Shown here: in pieces, positions 22,480 to 31,891 of the stretch | Numbering within the stretch: the first letter of the stretch is position 1 | Layout of the letters: every line of letters starts with the position of its first letter | Assembly: GCA_958009055.1 (NCBI GenBank) | Contig: OY253654.1 | Location: forward strand, 434,001 to 498,000 | From: Choricystis sp. odSpoLacu1 | Lineage: Eukaryota > Chlorophyta > Trebouxiophyceae | DNA: 64,000 bases | Direction of reading: 5' to 3' | Translations under genes and position numbers: made by a program | The notes under the pieces: generated by a model | The model's input: only the letters and a program-made list of their open reading frames with translations | Database searches by the model: none | What the model was told of the DNA's origin: nothing

Positions 22480-23868
22480 ATGGCCGTCGTCGGCCGCCTG
22501 GTCCCCTGGCCCTCCTGGGCCGAGTGGGCGGCCGTGCGGGACGGCCTGCTGGGGGAGGATGCTACCGCGGCAGCCTCCGCTCTGGCCGTCGTCGCCGCGT
22601 GGCGCGCGCGGGGAGGGGGTGGAGCCCGCGTGCCACTGGGCGTGGACGCGACGGCCGCGTTTGTGGAGGCCAGGCTGAGGTGAGAGAGTGTGGTGTGTGT
22701 GTGTGTGCGTGTTGTGCCCCCGCAATCTTCACTCACCCAACTCAACCCTCCCAGCCCCTGCCCCACCCCCTACGCCCGCCGCCTGCACCTGGCCATGACC
22801 ATCACCCGCCTGGTTAATGGTGTGGCGGACGCGGGGCAAACCCGGCGCGTGGCGGCGTCCGTGGCGGAGGTCGCGTCGAGCGCTGGCGTCCCGCGCTGCG
22901 CGGTGGACGCCCGCCACGAAGCCACCCACAACGAGCTGCCCAGTGAGCCTGCGTTGGAGGCAGCTGCTGCCGCGTGTGTGGCGTGGTTGACGGTGAGTTA
23001 CTGGGGGGCGCAGACAGCGACGCTGGACGCGAGCCGGGCGGCAGCAGGCGGCCTGGTGGCCGAGCACGCGTCCATGCGGGCCGCCGCCGCGGCAGCATGT
23101 GGTGGCAGTGCTGTCGATGACGACGCTGAAGATGGCGACGGCGACCCGTCCACCCAGCCGCCTGCGCGCAAGCGGCGGCGCGCGCTGTTGGGTGCGTTGG
23201 CCGACACTGTCCCTCCCCGCGCCCCCGCCACGCTGGCGGGTGTGCTGCTGCCTGACAACGGAGAGGCTGGGCCATTGCCGCCACCTGCGCCCTCCGCACC
23301 TGCGACTTCGCCAGCTGTCGCCGCGTGGAGAGACACCCTCTCCGCTCTCGAGCGCGGGTGGCCGGGCGCGCTCGCCACCACCCTCTGCCGCGCGGCAGAC
23401 GGGTTGGTGGGAGGGGAAGGCACACCCGCCGTCCCATTCTCTGCCTGGCTGGCCGCCCTGGCGGCGCACGCGGGCGGCGTGGCCGACGTCTCGCGCGCGG
23501 CTGCGGCTTGCCTGCCGCGAGCGGCGGCTGCGGCGGCCGCCGCCCGCGCCATGGACAGCCCCGACGCGGCCGTCATCGCGGCTGGAGCGGCTGCGTTGGC
23601 GCGGCTGTCGGGGCAGGAGGGCGCGGTGGAACGCACGGCGGCGTTGGTGGGTGGCGGCGACGCGCCGTCGTGTGCCGCTGCCGCCACCGACTCCTCCTCC
23701 TCCTCCCTCGAAGCCGCCACCGCCGCCCTCCTGCAAGCTGCCGCCCGGCGCACGGCGTCCACCACCACCACTGACGCACCCTGGGCCCTGGTGGAGGGGT
23801 GGGAGGCGTGCCCGCTGGGCGCGCTGCCGCGGCGCGGGTGTGTGGCGGGGCAGGGGGCGCGGTTTTGA
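22480..23868 (+). CDS. LAS1: LAS1-like pre-rRNA ITS2 endonuclease
   Basis: Exons 22480-22679 and 22755-23868, 437 residues. The N-terminal HEPN nuclease domain starts LVPWPSWAEWAAVRDGLL, continues ARRLHLAMTITRLVNGVADA, and contains the catalytic RHxxxH motif as RHEATH within AVDARHEATHNELPSE. LAS1 cleaves ITS2 of pre-rRNA and works with the GRC3/NOL9 polynucleotide kinase in the nucleolus. After VAWLTVSYWGAQ the rest is Ala-rich and poorly conserved, as in other LAS1 proteins. Long T runs (22387-22418) lie just upstream of the start. Confidence 0.88.
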
Positions 23869-24053
23869 TTGTTTGGGAAGAGTGCGGTTCTAGTGCCTGT
23901 AGTCTTTGTTTTCGTGCTGTGCTTTCGTTGCGCTTGATTTGTGGGCGGAAGAGGGCGGAGAGAGAGAAGCTGGCTCACAACAAAGGAAAAAACGGCAGAG
24001 CCCGCGTCTGCCGCCCTCCCCGCTCTCCTCTCCGTGCTCTCCTTTCCCCAGCC

Positions 24054-25855
24054 ATGGGGTCGGTAGGCGAAGCCCTGCCAGACACCAACACAAAGCGCTT
24101 TGTGCTGTCGCCGGTGCGTGAAGGAGGAGTAAGCCGTCGGCTGGCCAATTGGAGGCGGTGTGTGTTTTGTTTTTTTTCGCGCCGCGCCCTCCGTTCTCCT
24201 TGTCTCCCATGCGCTAGCAAGGCGTGTGGTTTGCTGGCTGTCGCCCATGGGCGGCGGGCGTGGCGAGTGGGCGCCAAATTGCGAGGCAGAGAAACACTCA
24301 CCCCGCAACCCTCTCCAAAAACAGGGCACCGAGCTCCGGCTGGAGCTGCACGACGGCAAGCAAGTGACGGTGGAGGTGAGATGCAGAAGGGGGAGAGGCA
24401 TGGTCAGGGGAGGATGGATAGACAATCACGCCGCGTGCCTTGCGACTCTCACCCTCTTTTTTCCCCACCCCCCACCCTCTTTAGCTCGTCGATGGCCGCG
24501 CCGAACTCTTCGGCGCAGAGCTGCACACAGGGGAGCCCCTCACTCGCACGGGACCCCCGTTTGCCGTGTTCACGTGGACGGGGGCGACCCTGCACGTGGG
24601 GGCGGCTGATGGAACACCCCTTTCAACCGCCGCCGCTCTCGTCTACGTTGCGGACGAGACGCCCGCCGCCGCCTACGTGAATGTGCATGATGGGCTGGAG
24701 GCGCGGCGGCAGGCGGCGGCGGCTGCGAGTGAGGAGGGGGCGGCTGCGGCTGCGCCCGACGCTGCCCCCGACGCTGCCGCCGCAACGACTCGCTCCCCCC
24801 ACGACGGCCCCCCGCGCCATCGTTGTCGGCCCCGTGGACGCCGGCAAATCCACCCTCGTCCGCACCCTGGCCAACTACGCGGTGCGGGCGGGGTGGGCCC
24901 CGCTGCTGATCGATTTGGACGTGGGCCAGGGCGCGCTGTCCCCGCCGGGGACGGTCGCGGCGGCCCCCGTCGACGCGCCCCTGTGCGCGGGCGCCCCCCC
25001 GGGCGCTGCCGCCGGTGTCGACGCCCCCGACGCCCCCCTCGTCTTCTGGTATGGGGCGCCCTCCCCCGGCGACAACCCCGACCTGTTTCGGTTTGTGGTG
25101 GACAGGTTGGCGGGGCTGCTGGCGCGTCGCGCTGCCTCCTCTGCACGGTCTGCGCGCGCCGCCGGCTGGCTCGTCAACTGGATGGGGTGGGTCGACGACG
25201 TCGGCTACGACCTGCTGCGCCACGCCATAGACGCGCTGGGGGTGGACGTGGTGCTGGTGGTGGGGCATGACCGGCTGTTTGCGCGGCTGCAGGCCGAGTT
25301 AAGGTGAGAAAGGAGGGAGGGTGGAAGGAAGCGGGCGTTGTTTTCCTTTTCGTTTCTCTCACCCACTCCCACAAACCCCACTCTCACAGCGCCACCACAA
25401 CCACCGTCGTCAAACTGCCCCGCTCCGAAGGCGCCGTCGCCCGCGACGGTGACGCCCGCAGAGCCGGGCGCGCGGCCGCGGTTAAAACCTACTTCTACGG
25501 ACCCGCCGGCGACCTGGCCCCCGCCTCCCTGCGCCTGCGGGCCGACGAGATGTGTCTCTACCGCGCGGGCGGGGGGCCGCGCGCCCCGTCGACCGCCCTG
25601 CCGATCGGGGCGGCGGCGACTGCTGACCCTCGGCGCGTGGAAGCACGGCCGCCGGGGCCCGATCTCCTGCACTCCCTGCTGGCCGTGTCGCACGCCATCG
25701 ACCCCGCCGACCTGCTCGCCTGCAATGTGGCCGGCTTCCTCTACGTCACGGGCGTCGAACGAGACGGCGGCGCGTACACGGTGCTGGCGCCGCGCGGGGG
25801 GGCGCTGCCGGGGAAGCTGATGCTGGCGGGCAACATCAAAGTGTTTTTGGAGTGA
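24054..25855 (+). CDS. CLP1: CLP1 polynucleotide 5'-hydroxyl kinase
   Basis: Exons 24054-24113, 24325-24375, 24485-25303 and 25390-25855, about 464 residues after removal of one base. The N-terminal beta domain has GTELRLELHDGKQV, RAELFGAELHTGEPL and AVFTWTGATLHVG; then the P-loop VGPVDAGKSTLVRTLANYAV, Walker-B-like PLLIDLDVGQG, and the C-terminal domain with VKTYFYGPAGDL, GPDLLHSLLAVSHAID and VAGFLYVTGVERD. CLP1 acts in pre-mRNA 3' cleavage (CFIIm) and in tRNA splicing in animals. The total length is 3n+1; the frame changes in a C6 run just before the P-loop (24795-24800 or 24808-24813). Confidence 0.9.
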
Positions 25856-26033
25856 TGATGATGATGATGGAAGAACGCGTGTGATGAACGAAACCGGCCA
25901 GTCGTGCTGGGGCGGGACTCAAGGTGAAAGGGCGGACATGACTCAGGGTAAGAGGAGGTTGAAAAACGAGGACACCACTTTCATTTTCTCACCGTTTTTG
26001 GCTAGCGTTTTCTCCCTCTCTCTGATACCCGCG

Positions 26034-27152
26034 ATGGCCACCCTGCGCCTTCACAACCAATGCATCTGCACCCCGCGCCGGGCGGCTGCCGTCGCCGCCC
26101 GCGCGACCGCCGCGCCGCGCGGCGACGCCGACGGCGCATTGCCGCGCCGCGCCGCACTGTTGGGGGCGGCTGTTCTCGGTGGCGTGGCCGCGGTGGGAGT
26201 GCGGCCTGTGCGGGCTGAGGATGGTCAGTGATGGGAGAAGTGGGGAGAGTGTGTGTGCGGGGAGGGAGGGGCGAATGCAGAGAAAGAGGGTCGGGCCCCG
26301 ACGACGCTACCCCCCTCTCCTCTTCTCCCACAGACGAGTTCACCACCTACTACGGCACCGCGTCCCCGCCCACCTCGTACGGTGGCTACGGCGGCAACGC
26401 CAAGGAGACGGCCAAGTGAGTTTTGGGGGGGAGGAGGGTGTGTGGGGAGGAGGAGGACAACGGAGAGTGTTGTTTTTTTGCCGTGCTCACGCACCACCAC
26501 ACCCTCCAGGTACTCGTTTGAATACCCCACCAACTGGAAGGTGGAGACGATTGGCAAGGTGAGTGCTTTGTGGGGGAGTGGAGTGGTGGGGGTGATTGTC
26601 GTTGCGATCGATCCTCACCCCCACCCCCTCCCCACCTCCTGCACACACAGCAACAAAAAGGCATGGTCGGCATCGACGCCAAAGTCAGCAACCCCCGGAC
26701 GAAACGTGAGTGGGGAGAGAGAAAGAGGGAGAGAGAATGAGCAGCGGTGTGTGTTTTTGTGCTTCACTTCAACCATCCCCCTTTCCCTCCCTCCACCTCC
26801 CCTACTCTCAGGCCAAGGCGCCTACGTCATCACTTTTGGCCGCGCGGGCGAGGACAACCGCTCCTTCAAGCTGGGGGACGTGGAGAAGACGCTGGAAGGG
26901 TTCGCTGGCGCAGACTACGACCTCCAAGACGCTCTCACGGCCTCCACCGACAAGAAAGCGGTCAAACGGGCGGTGCCCGATGGCGCCGAATTTTATGACT
27001 ATGAGGTGGCTGGGCCGGATTCCGTGTATTTGGCGTCGGTGACGTTAAAGGGTGGAAAAGTGTTTGCCCTGTTTGTGTCCACCCCCACCAAAGCGTTTGC
27101 CGCGGATGAAGCCAAGCTGAGGCGCATTGTGGAGTCGTTCAAGACACTGTGA
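26034..27152 (+). CDS. Thylakoid-lumen PsbP-domain protein
   Basis: Five exons (26034-26223, 26334-26415, 26510-26558, 26651-26705, 26812-27152), 238 residues, all phases consistent. The first exon is a bipartite targeting sequence: a stroma-type basic Ala-rich part, then LPRRAALLGAAVLGGVAAVG ending in VRAED, with a twin Arg typical of Tat import to the lumen. The mature domain has the PsbP pattern: YSFEYPTNWKVETIGK, GMVGIDAKVSNPR, YDYEVAGPDSVYLASVTLKG, KVFALFVSTPTKAF and LRRIVESFKTL. PsbP-like and PPD proteins act in PSII or NDH assembly; which paralogue this is cannot be decided. Confidence 0.88.
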
Positions 27153-27243
27153 AGAGAGAGAGTTGAGAGAGAGAGTTTTCGTGTGATTGAATGATGTTTT
27201 TTTTCTTCTGGATGACAAAAAAAACAAGCGGCGGGTGGACAGC

Positions 27244-27292
27244 GCGCGATCAGCGAGTGCGAGGGCAAGCCACTCGCACTCGCTGGTTGCGC
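27244..27292. other. Strong inverted repeat (20-nt arms) between convergent genes
   Basis: Perfect 13-bp arms CAGCGAGTGCGAG (27251-27263) and CTCGCACTCGCTG (27273-27285) around a 9-nt loop; pairing continues outward with two mismatches to 20-nt arms. It lies 92 bp after the PsbP-like stop and 116 bp from the SKP1-like stop, in the shared 3' spacer. Confidence 0.9.
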
Positions 27293-27407
27293 AGCAGCGA
27301 CAGCATGAAAAAAAAGGGAGGTAGGGGAGCCGGCGTGGACGAGTAGGAAAAAAAAAAAACATGTCCACGCCGCCTCTCTCTCTCCAGCCTCTAACCACTC
27401 CTACTCT

Positions 27408-28290
27408 CTAGCAACAATCAAACGCCCACGCGCACTCCTTTTTAATGGCCTCCTCTTCCTCTGCCGTCAAATCGGCCTCGATGCCAAACCGTGCGCGCAC
27501 CGCGGCGGGAGCCGCGCCACGTAACGCGGCCGCCACCTCCCCCACGCACGCGTCCAGGGCGGGGGCGACGTCCAGGTAGTGGGCGGCCCGGGTGCGGCCC
27601 AGGAGGGTGGTGGAGTTGACGGACGTCCAGGCAGTGGCAAAGGAGGCAAAGGCGGCGTGTGCGGTTGACCTTGCGACCGCGTCGTCGGCGGCAGCCGCCA
27701 ACGCATCGTCCCGGGCGGCCAGGGCTTCGCAGAACTTGACGATGGCGGTCAGGTGGGGGGCGCGAACGGCGGGGATGGGGACGGGGGTGTGGGCTGGAGG
27801 GAGGTGCGGTGGTTGTGGGGGTGAGAGGGGCGTGAAGGCGTGGCGTCGAGGCATGGGGCGAGCGCGGCGCGTCTGCGTCTCTTCCGCCCCATACACCCGT
27901 CGACATGTACTAACGATTGTGTCAAGGCGTCTGGGCACAGTCATCGCGGCAGGCGCGGGGTGGAGGGAGTGCGGGGGGGGCGGCTCGCTCCAAAGCCAAC
28001 TCGCATGCGCGGCTCGCGGCGGTCCCCTCTCTCCTCTCGCCGCAACCACACTCACCCAACCTCGCTGCCATCACAGCCTGCACAGCCCCACTGTGGGCGG
28101 CCGCCGCGGCGCGAAAGGCGACGGGGACGCCGTCGCTTGACACAAGCACGACGACCGTGTCGTCGTCATCGTCGGCCGGGGAGGCGCTGCAGCCGTCGAA
28201 GAAGAGGAGGGAGGGGTGGTGGCGTGTGTCGGGTGGAGTTCCGCTGCCGGGCCGGGGCGGCGGCGGTTCCACGGGGTCGACGATCACCAT
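27408..28290 (-). CDS. Divergent SKP1-like protein
   Basis: Exons 28290-28056 and 27793-27408, 206 residues (SKP1 about 160-170). An N-terminal extension of some 45 residues (Pro/Asp-rich) precedes the POZ fold: VVVLVSSDGVPVAFRAAAAA, then VPIPAVRAPHLTAIVKFCEA. The C-terminal F-box-binding helices are recognisable: RAAHYLDVAPALDACVGEVA, VRARFGIEADLTAEEEEAIK and the end KKECAWAFDCC, where SKP1 normally ends WAFE. SKP1 links F-box proteins to CUL1 in SCF ubiquitin ligases. It is far from canonical SKP1 in the middle and is followed head-to-head by F-box fragments across the T68 tract, suggesting a specialised or decaying local SCF module. Confidence 0.75.
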
Positions 28291-28320
28291 GGAGCGAAGA
28301 GAAAAACGCGCTCGCTCTTC

Positions 28321-28321
<1 letters not shown>

Positions 28322-28389
<68 letters not shown>
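28322..28389. repeat. T68 homopolymer
   Basis: Sixty-eight consecutive T between the divergent SKP1-like gene (its ATG ends 32 bp away) and an F-box-like start, followed by CGC and a long C run. It could be a retroposed poly(A) footprint on the minus strand or an expanded poly-T promoter tract. Assembled length is probably approximate. Confidence 0.9.
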
Positions 28390-28465
28390 CCGCACCCCCC
28401 CCCCCCCCACCCGCCCAAACCCGCACCCAACCGCCCCACCCACCCCAAACCAACACCCACACACC

Positions 28466-28957
28466 ATGGCCACCAACGCCACCGTCACCATCAACGAACT
28501 GCCGCACGACCTGCTGCAGCCAATCTTTGTGCGCGCTCTCCAAGACGCAGCCGCCACCCCCCCCAAACCCTCGCCTGATGCTGAGCCTCGTGTTCCGCGG
28601 CTAACGGGACGTGATCCGCCAGGCATGGTCCACCACCACGATCCACGACCTGTCGGACGTGATGCTGCACGAGATTCTTGGGCGCGCCATCAACTCTGAC
28701 CTTGACGACCCCACGTGGCGGTTTTGGGGTGTTTCCATCCTCGCGACCAGCCCCCCCTGCGGCTCCCACTGGCGCTGCGCTCCGTGTGCCGCCGCTGGCG
28801 TGCTGTGGCTGACTGGGTGCGGCTGTCGCGTGGGGAAGTTAAGGTTGATGTGTCCGCGCTGGCCGACGTCGACACTGCACGCCCGCGCCACCCGGCACAC
28901 ACACGTGCCTCTCACGCACACTGCCCCAGCTCTGGTCCCCCCTCCTCCCTTTCCGCA
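28466..28957 (+). pseudogene. F-box motif fragments (likely decayed or mis-assembled F-box gene)
   Basis: An ATG at 28466 opens TINELPHDLLQPIFVRALQD, an F-box first half, closed by a stop at 28697-28699. In another frame, at about 28640-28740, comes a second first half, TIHDLSDVMLHEILGRAINS followed by DLDDPTWRFW. In the original frame again follows LRLPLALRSVCRRWRAVADW, a typical F-box second half (LRSVCRRWRAV), after a C7 run. No single spliced frame gives one clean F-box domain, so duplication plus frame damage is likely. The third piece reads on without a stop into the PRKRIP1 homologue, but that is probably chance. Confidence 0.5.
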
Positions 28958-29488
28958 ATGGACCCTCCACCCACCTCCCGCGCCCTCGTCCCGGCCTCCT
29001 CCACCGACCTGGCCACCGTGCCCGCCCCCGGCTCCAGCTTGCAAGCCCTGGAAGCCGCTGCCGCGGCCGCCGAGGCCCGCCTGCGCGACGCGGCCGCATT
29101 GGAAGCCAAACTGAAATTCATCACTGAAAACGTGCCCACCGTCACGCGCAACGTGCAGGGGTCGACCGCGGGGGCGGGGTCGAGCACGTTTCACATTTAC
29201 AGGGCGGCGCGGCGGCGGGAGGCGGAGAGGACGGCGGCCATGGAGGCGGCGGAGAGGGAGGACGCGGCGGCGGCGGAGGCGGCTGCGCGGCGGGCGGCGT
29301 TGGTGGCCGAGGATGAGGCAAGGACGGCGAAGAAGAGGGCTAAGAGGGACAAGAAGAAGACAAGGAAGAAGAGGAAGGGAGGTGTGGGGGAGGGTGGTGA
29401 GGGTGGTGGCGACGGCGGCAGCAGTGACGGCGGCGATGGTGCTGCCGCCCCCGCCCCCGCGGCCGCGCCCGTCGACGATCTGGATTGA
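28958..29488 (+). CDS. PRKRIP1: PRKRIP1-like spliceosomal protein
   Basis: Single exon, 176 residues. The conserved block is SSTFHIYRAARRREAERTAA followed by a long charged helix and the basic stretch RTAKKRAKRDKKKTRKKRK, as in human PRKRIP1 (DUF1168), a long-helix protein found in the catalytic step II spliceosome. N-terminal half: Ala-rich helix EARLRDAAALEAKLKFITEN. The C-terminus is Gly/Ser/Asp-rich. The Met at 28958 was chosen because the family begins shortly before this helix; the frame is open upstream through F-box remnants. Confidence 0.85.
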   Translation: MDPPPTSRALVPASSTDLATVPAPGSSLQALEAAAAAAEARLRDAAALEAKLKFITENVPTVTRNVQGSTAGAGSSTFHIYRAARRREAERTAAMEAAEREDAAAAEAAARRAALVAEDEARTAKKRAKRDKKKTRKKRKGGVGEGGEGGGDGGSSDGGDGAAAPAPAAAPVDDLD

Positions 29489-29586
29489 GAGAGAGTGTGA
29501 GAGAGACTAGCTTGTGTGAGTTTTTTCTTGTAGCGCAGTGTCACGTTTTCTTTTTCTTTGCATCCCCCCCCTTTCCCTCGCAACCA

Positions 29587-30670
29587 TCAAGCCTCCTTCT
29601 TCTTCCCCTCCTCCTCCGTCTTCACCTTCTTCACCGAGTCAAGGCTGGCCAGCGCCGCCTCCGCCATGATCCCCGCCACGGCGGCCCGCACCCGGGGCCA
29701 CAGACCCGCTGCGCGCGTGTGGGCGGCCGCCGCCGCGCCCGCGTCGCTGCCAAACACGGCGCCCGGGGTCAGGCCCACCATGGCGCACGTCAGGTCGTCG
29801 TTCAGGCGGTCAGGCAACATGAGGGGAAGGTACCAGTGGGGGAAGGGGCGGGCGGTGATGGCGGATTTGGCGGGAGGGGCAGGGGAGGCGAGCAGGCGCA
29901 GCGCGGCGTCGGCGACTGCAGCGGGATCGAGACCGGTTTCGATCTCGGCCCGGGCGACGGCGTCGTAGGCGGCCACGGCAGCGCTCCAGGGACCGGTTGT
30001 GGCGGGCACCGCCAGCTTGGCCACCATGGGCGTGCGCGTCACCCCGGGCGCCAGCGTCAGCACATCCACCCCCCACGGCGCCAGCTCGCGGCGCAGGGCG
30101 TCGGAGGCGGCCTCCAGGCCATGCTTGGAGGCGGCGTAGGCGCCGGTGAAGGGCAGGGCGGGGGTGCGGCCCTCGACGGAGGAGACGTTGAGGACGCGGG
30201 GGAGGGGGGGCGGCGGCGAGCGTGGTGAGCGAGGCGCGCGGGGTGGGGGGGGCGAGCAGGGCGGCGGGGGGGCGGTCCCGGATGCCGAGCAGGGGTCCAG
30301 CAGCAGCCTTCACAAGCGCGATGGGGCCGCCCAGGTTGACGTCCAGCAGGGCGGCCAGGTCGGCGCGGGTGTGGGAGAGGGGGCCGACGACGGCGGCCGC
30401 CGCGTTGTTGACCAGGGCGGCGAGGAGGCGGCCGCCGTCCGTCCCCAGGGACGCGCGCACAGCGGCCACAGCAGCCGAGATGGAGGCGTCGTCGGTGACG
30501 TCGAGGTGCAGGGGGGCGACGGAGGGGGCGACGCCCGCGGCGGTGGCGGCGGCAGAGACTGTTGCGACGTCGGCGGGTTTGCGAACACCAGCGTACACAA
30601 AGTAGCCGGCCTGGGCGGCGCGGATGGTCAAAGGCGCCCCGATGCCGGAGGAGCAGCCGGTGACCAGCAT
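29587..30670 (-). CDS. Short-chain dehydrogenase/reductase (classical SDR)
   Basis: About 360 residues. Starts immediately with the NAD(P)-binding motif MLVTGCSSGIGAPLTIRAAQ; then HLDVTDDASISAAV, LVNNAAAAVVGPLSHTRADL (the NNAG-like motif), and, in the next frame, GAYAASKHGLEAASDALRRE with the catalytic Tyr-x3-Lys, then VLTLAPGVTRTPM. The C-terminus ends in a basic KKVKTEEEGKKKEA tail. The frame change is at the G run 30204-30210, and the full length is 3n+1, so one surplus base is likely. Layout resembles 17-beta-HSD/ketosphinganine reductase-like SDRs; substrate unknown. Confidence 0.8.
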
Positions 30671-31000
30671 GGCGGGGCGGTCGGCGGGGCAAGGGGGGAG
30701 GGAGGAGGGAGCCTGTGTGCCCGGTCGTGGCGGCGGAGGGGTGCGTGGGTTGGTGAGAGAGGGGGGTGGTGGGTTGCTCCGGGGGGCGTCAGCACACAGC
30801 CGCGCTTCTCAGAGGTCACACCATGGCTTTGTTGGGTTTTGTGGGGGGCGGAGGAGGAGAGGGCGTGGGGAGGGAAAATCACAGAGAGGAGTGAGGACAA
30901 CAAAAAACGTCGTCCGCCCACTCTTCGCTCGTCGTTTTCCACCCACCCCTAACCCACACCCAAACCCGCCCCACCCACCCCCAACGCGCTCCCACACACC

Positions 31001-31102
31001 ATGGTCGACGACGCCCCCGTCACGTTCAACGACCTGCCGGACGACATGCTGCACGAGATTTTCGGGCACGTGGTTGCTGAGCAGCGTGGTGCTGTCGATT
31101 GA
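31001..31102 (+). pseudogene. Isolated F-box first half
   Basis: A 33-codon frame, MVDDAPVTFNDLPDDMLHEI then FGHVVAEQRGAVD. The FNDLPDDMLHEIFGH part is a good F-box N-terminal motif. The CA/C-rich leader and CCACACACCATGG start context resemble those of the F-box-like start at 28466, so the two are probably duplicates. It stops where the F-box second half should follow. Confidence 0.5.
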
Positions 31103-31256
31103 GCCGCGCAACGTCAAAACGCTGCTGCGGCTGGCCGCGGCGTGCGAGAGGTCGGGGGACGTCGCCGCGGCGGCAGCCGAGTATGAGGCGGCGTTGGTGG
31201 TGGATCCAGGGAGTGAGCAGGCGAGGAAGGGGCTGGCGCGGGTGAGGCGGCGGTGA
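31083..31256 (+). pseudogene. TPR-like fragment
   Basis: In a different frame from the overlapping F-box piece, VLSIEPRNVKTLLRLAAACE and RSGDVAAAAAEYEAALVVDP form about one and a half tetratricopeptide repeats, ending GSEQARKGLARVRRR and a stop. No start codon in this frame is close. It may be the end of a damaged gene that began with the F-box at 31001. Confidence 0.45.
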
Positions 31257-31582
31257 TGTTAAGGGGGGGAGGGGGTGCCCTGCGTCTTTCGAGGGCGGGT
31301 TGCGGGAGAGCAGAGAAGAGCTGTGCAAAACGAGTTTGGCAGAGAGAAGACCAACACAAACAATCAACACGCGCCAGCCCCAACTCTCTCTCTGGCGTCA
31401 GCACGCCCGCCTCTCCATGGCGCATACCCTCTCCATGCCGGTGTCTTGGGGACTGTGTCGAGATTCAGGCAGGAGACAGAGAGGGTTTTGGGGGAGCTAT
31501 ACAAGGAGACAACGATGAGCAACCTTTTTTTTTTTGGGTCGTCGTTCCCTCTCTTCCACCGCCCGCCCCCCCCTCACCGCCC
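31257..31582. other. Spacer before tRNA-Cys
   Basis: About 325 bp with a T10 run near 31527 and purine-rich sequence. No coding or RNA feature was recognised apart from the tRNA terminator at its end. Confidence 0.5.
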
Positions 31583-31588
31583 AAAAAA
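31583..31588 (-). terminator. Pol III terminator of tRNA-Cys
   Basis: Six T on the tRNA sense strand, within a TTTATTTTTT context, beginning 9 nt after the discriminator base. Confidence 0.85.
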
Positions 31589-31596
31589 TAAAGCCA

Positions 31597-31751
31597 AGAC
31601 AGATATCGGAGTCGAACCAATTACCACTCGAAGGCTGGTGTGACGCTTGCGATGAGGCAGGCGGCGGTGGGGTCGCGACTGCGGGTAGAAACGAGGGAGT
31701 CCACCACTTGTGATTCTGCAGTCGAGCGCTCTACCGTTGAGCTAATCTGTC
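31597..31751 (-). tRNA. trnC-GCA: tRNA-Cys(GCA) with 83-nt intron
   Basis: Exon 1 is 31751-31716 and exon 2 is 31632-31597. Acceptor stem GACAGAT/ATCTGTC (7 bp), D arm GCTC-AACGGTA-GAGC, anticodon stem CTCGA/TCGAG, loop CTGCAG then the intron after position 37, variable loop TGGTA, T arm ATTGG-TTCGACT-CCGAT. The discriminator is U73, the identity base for cysteinyl-tRNA synthetases. The 83-nt intron sits at the canonical 37/38 site, so it needs the tRNA splicing endonuclease. Confidence 0.93.
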
Positions 31752-31891
31752 CTTTATCGGGTGCGCCACGAGCACCTGGGTACTAGAGGTTGACAAGAAA
31801 CGAATTAATTGCAGGTCAAGAAGCGTCGGCGGTTGGTGCACTGATCAAGACCTGGTGGAAACCCCCACACCCCAAAACTTTTCCCCCACAA

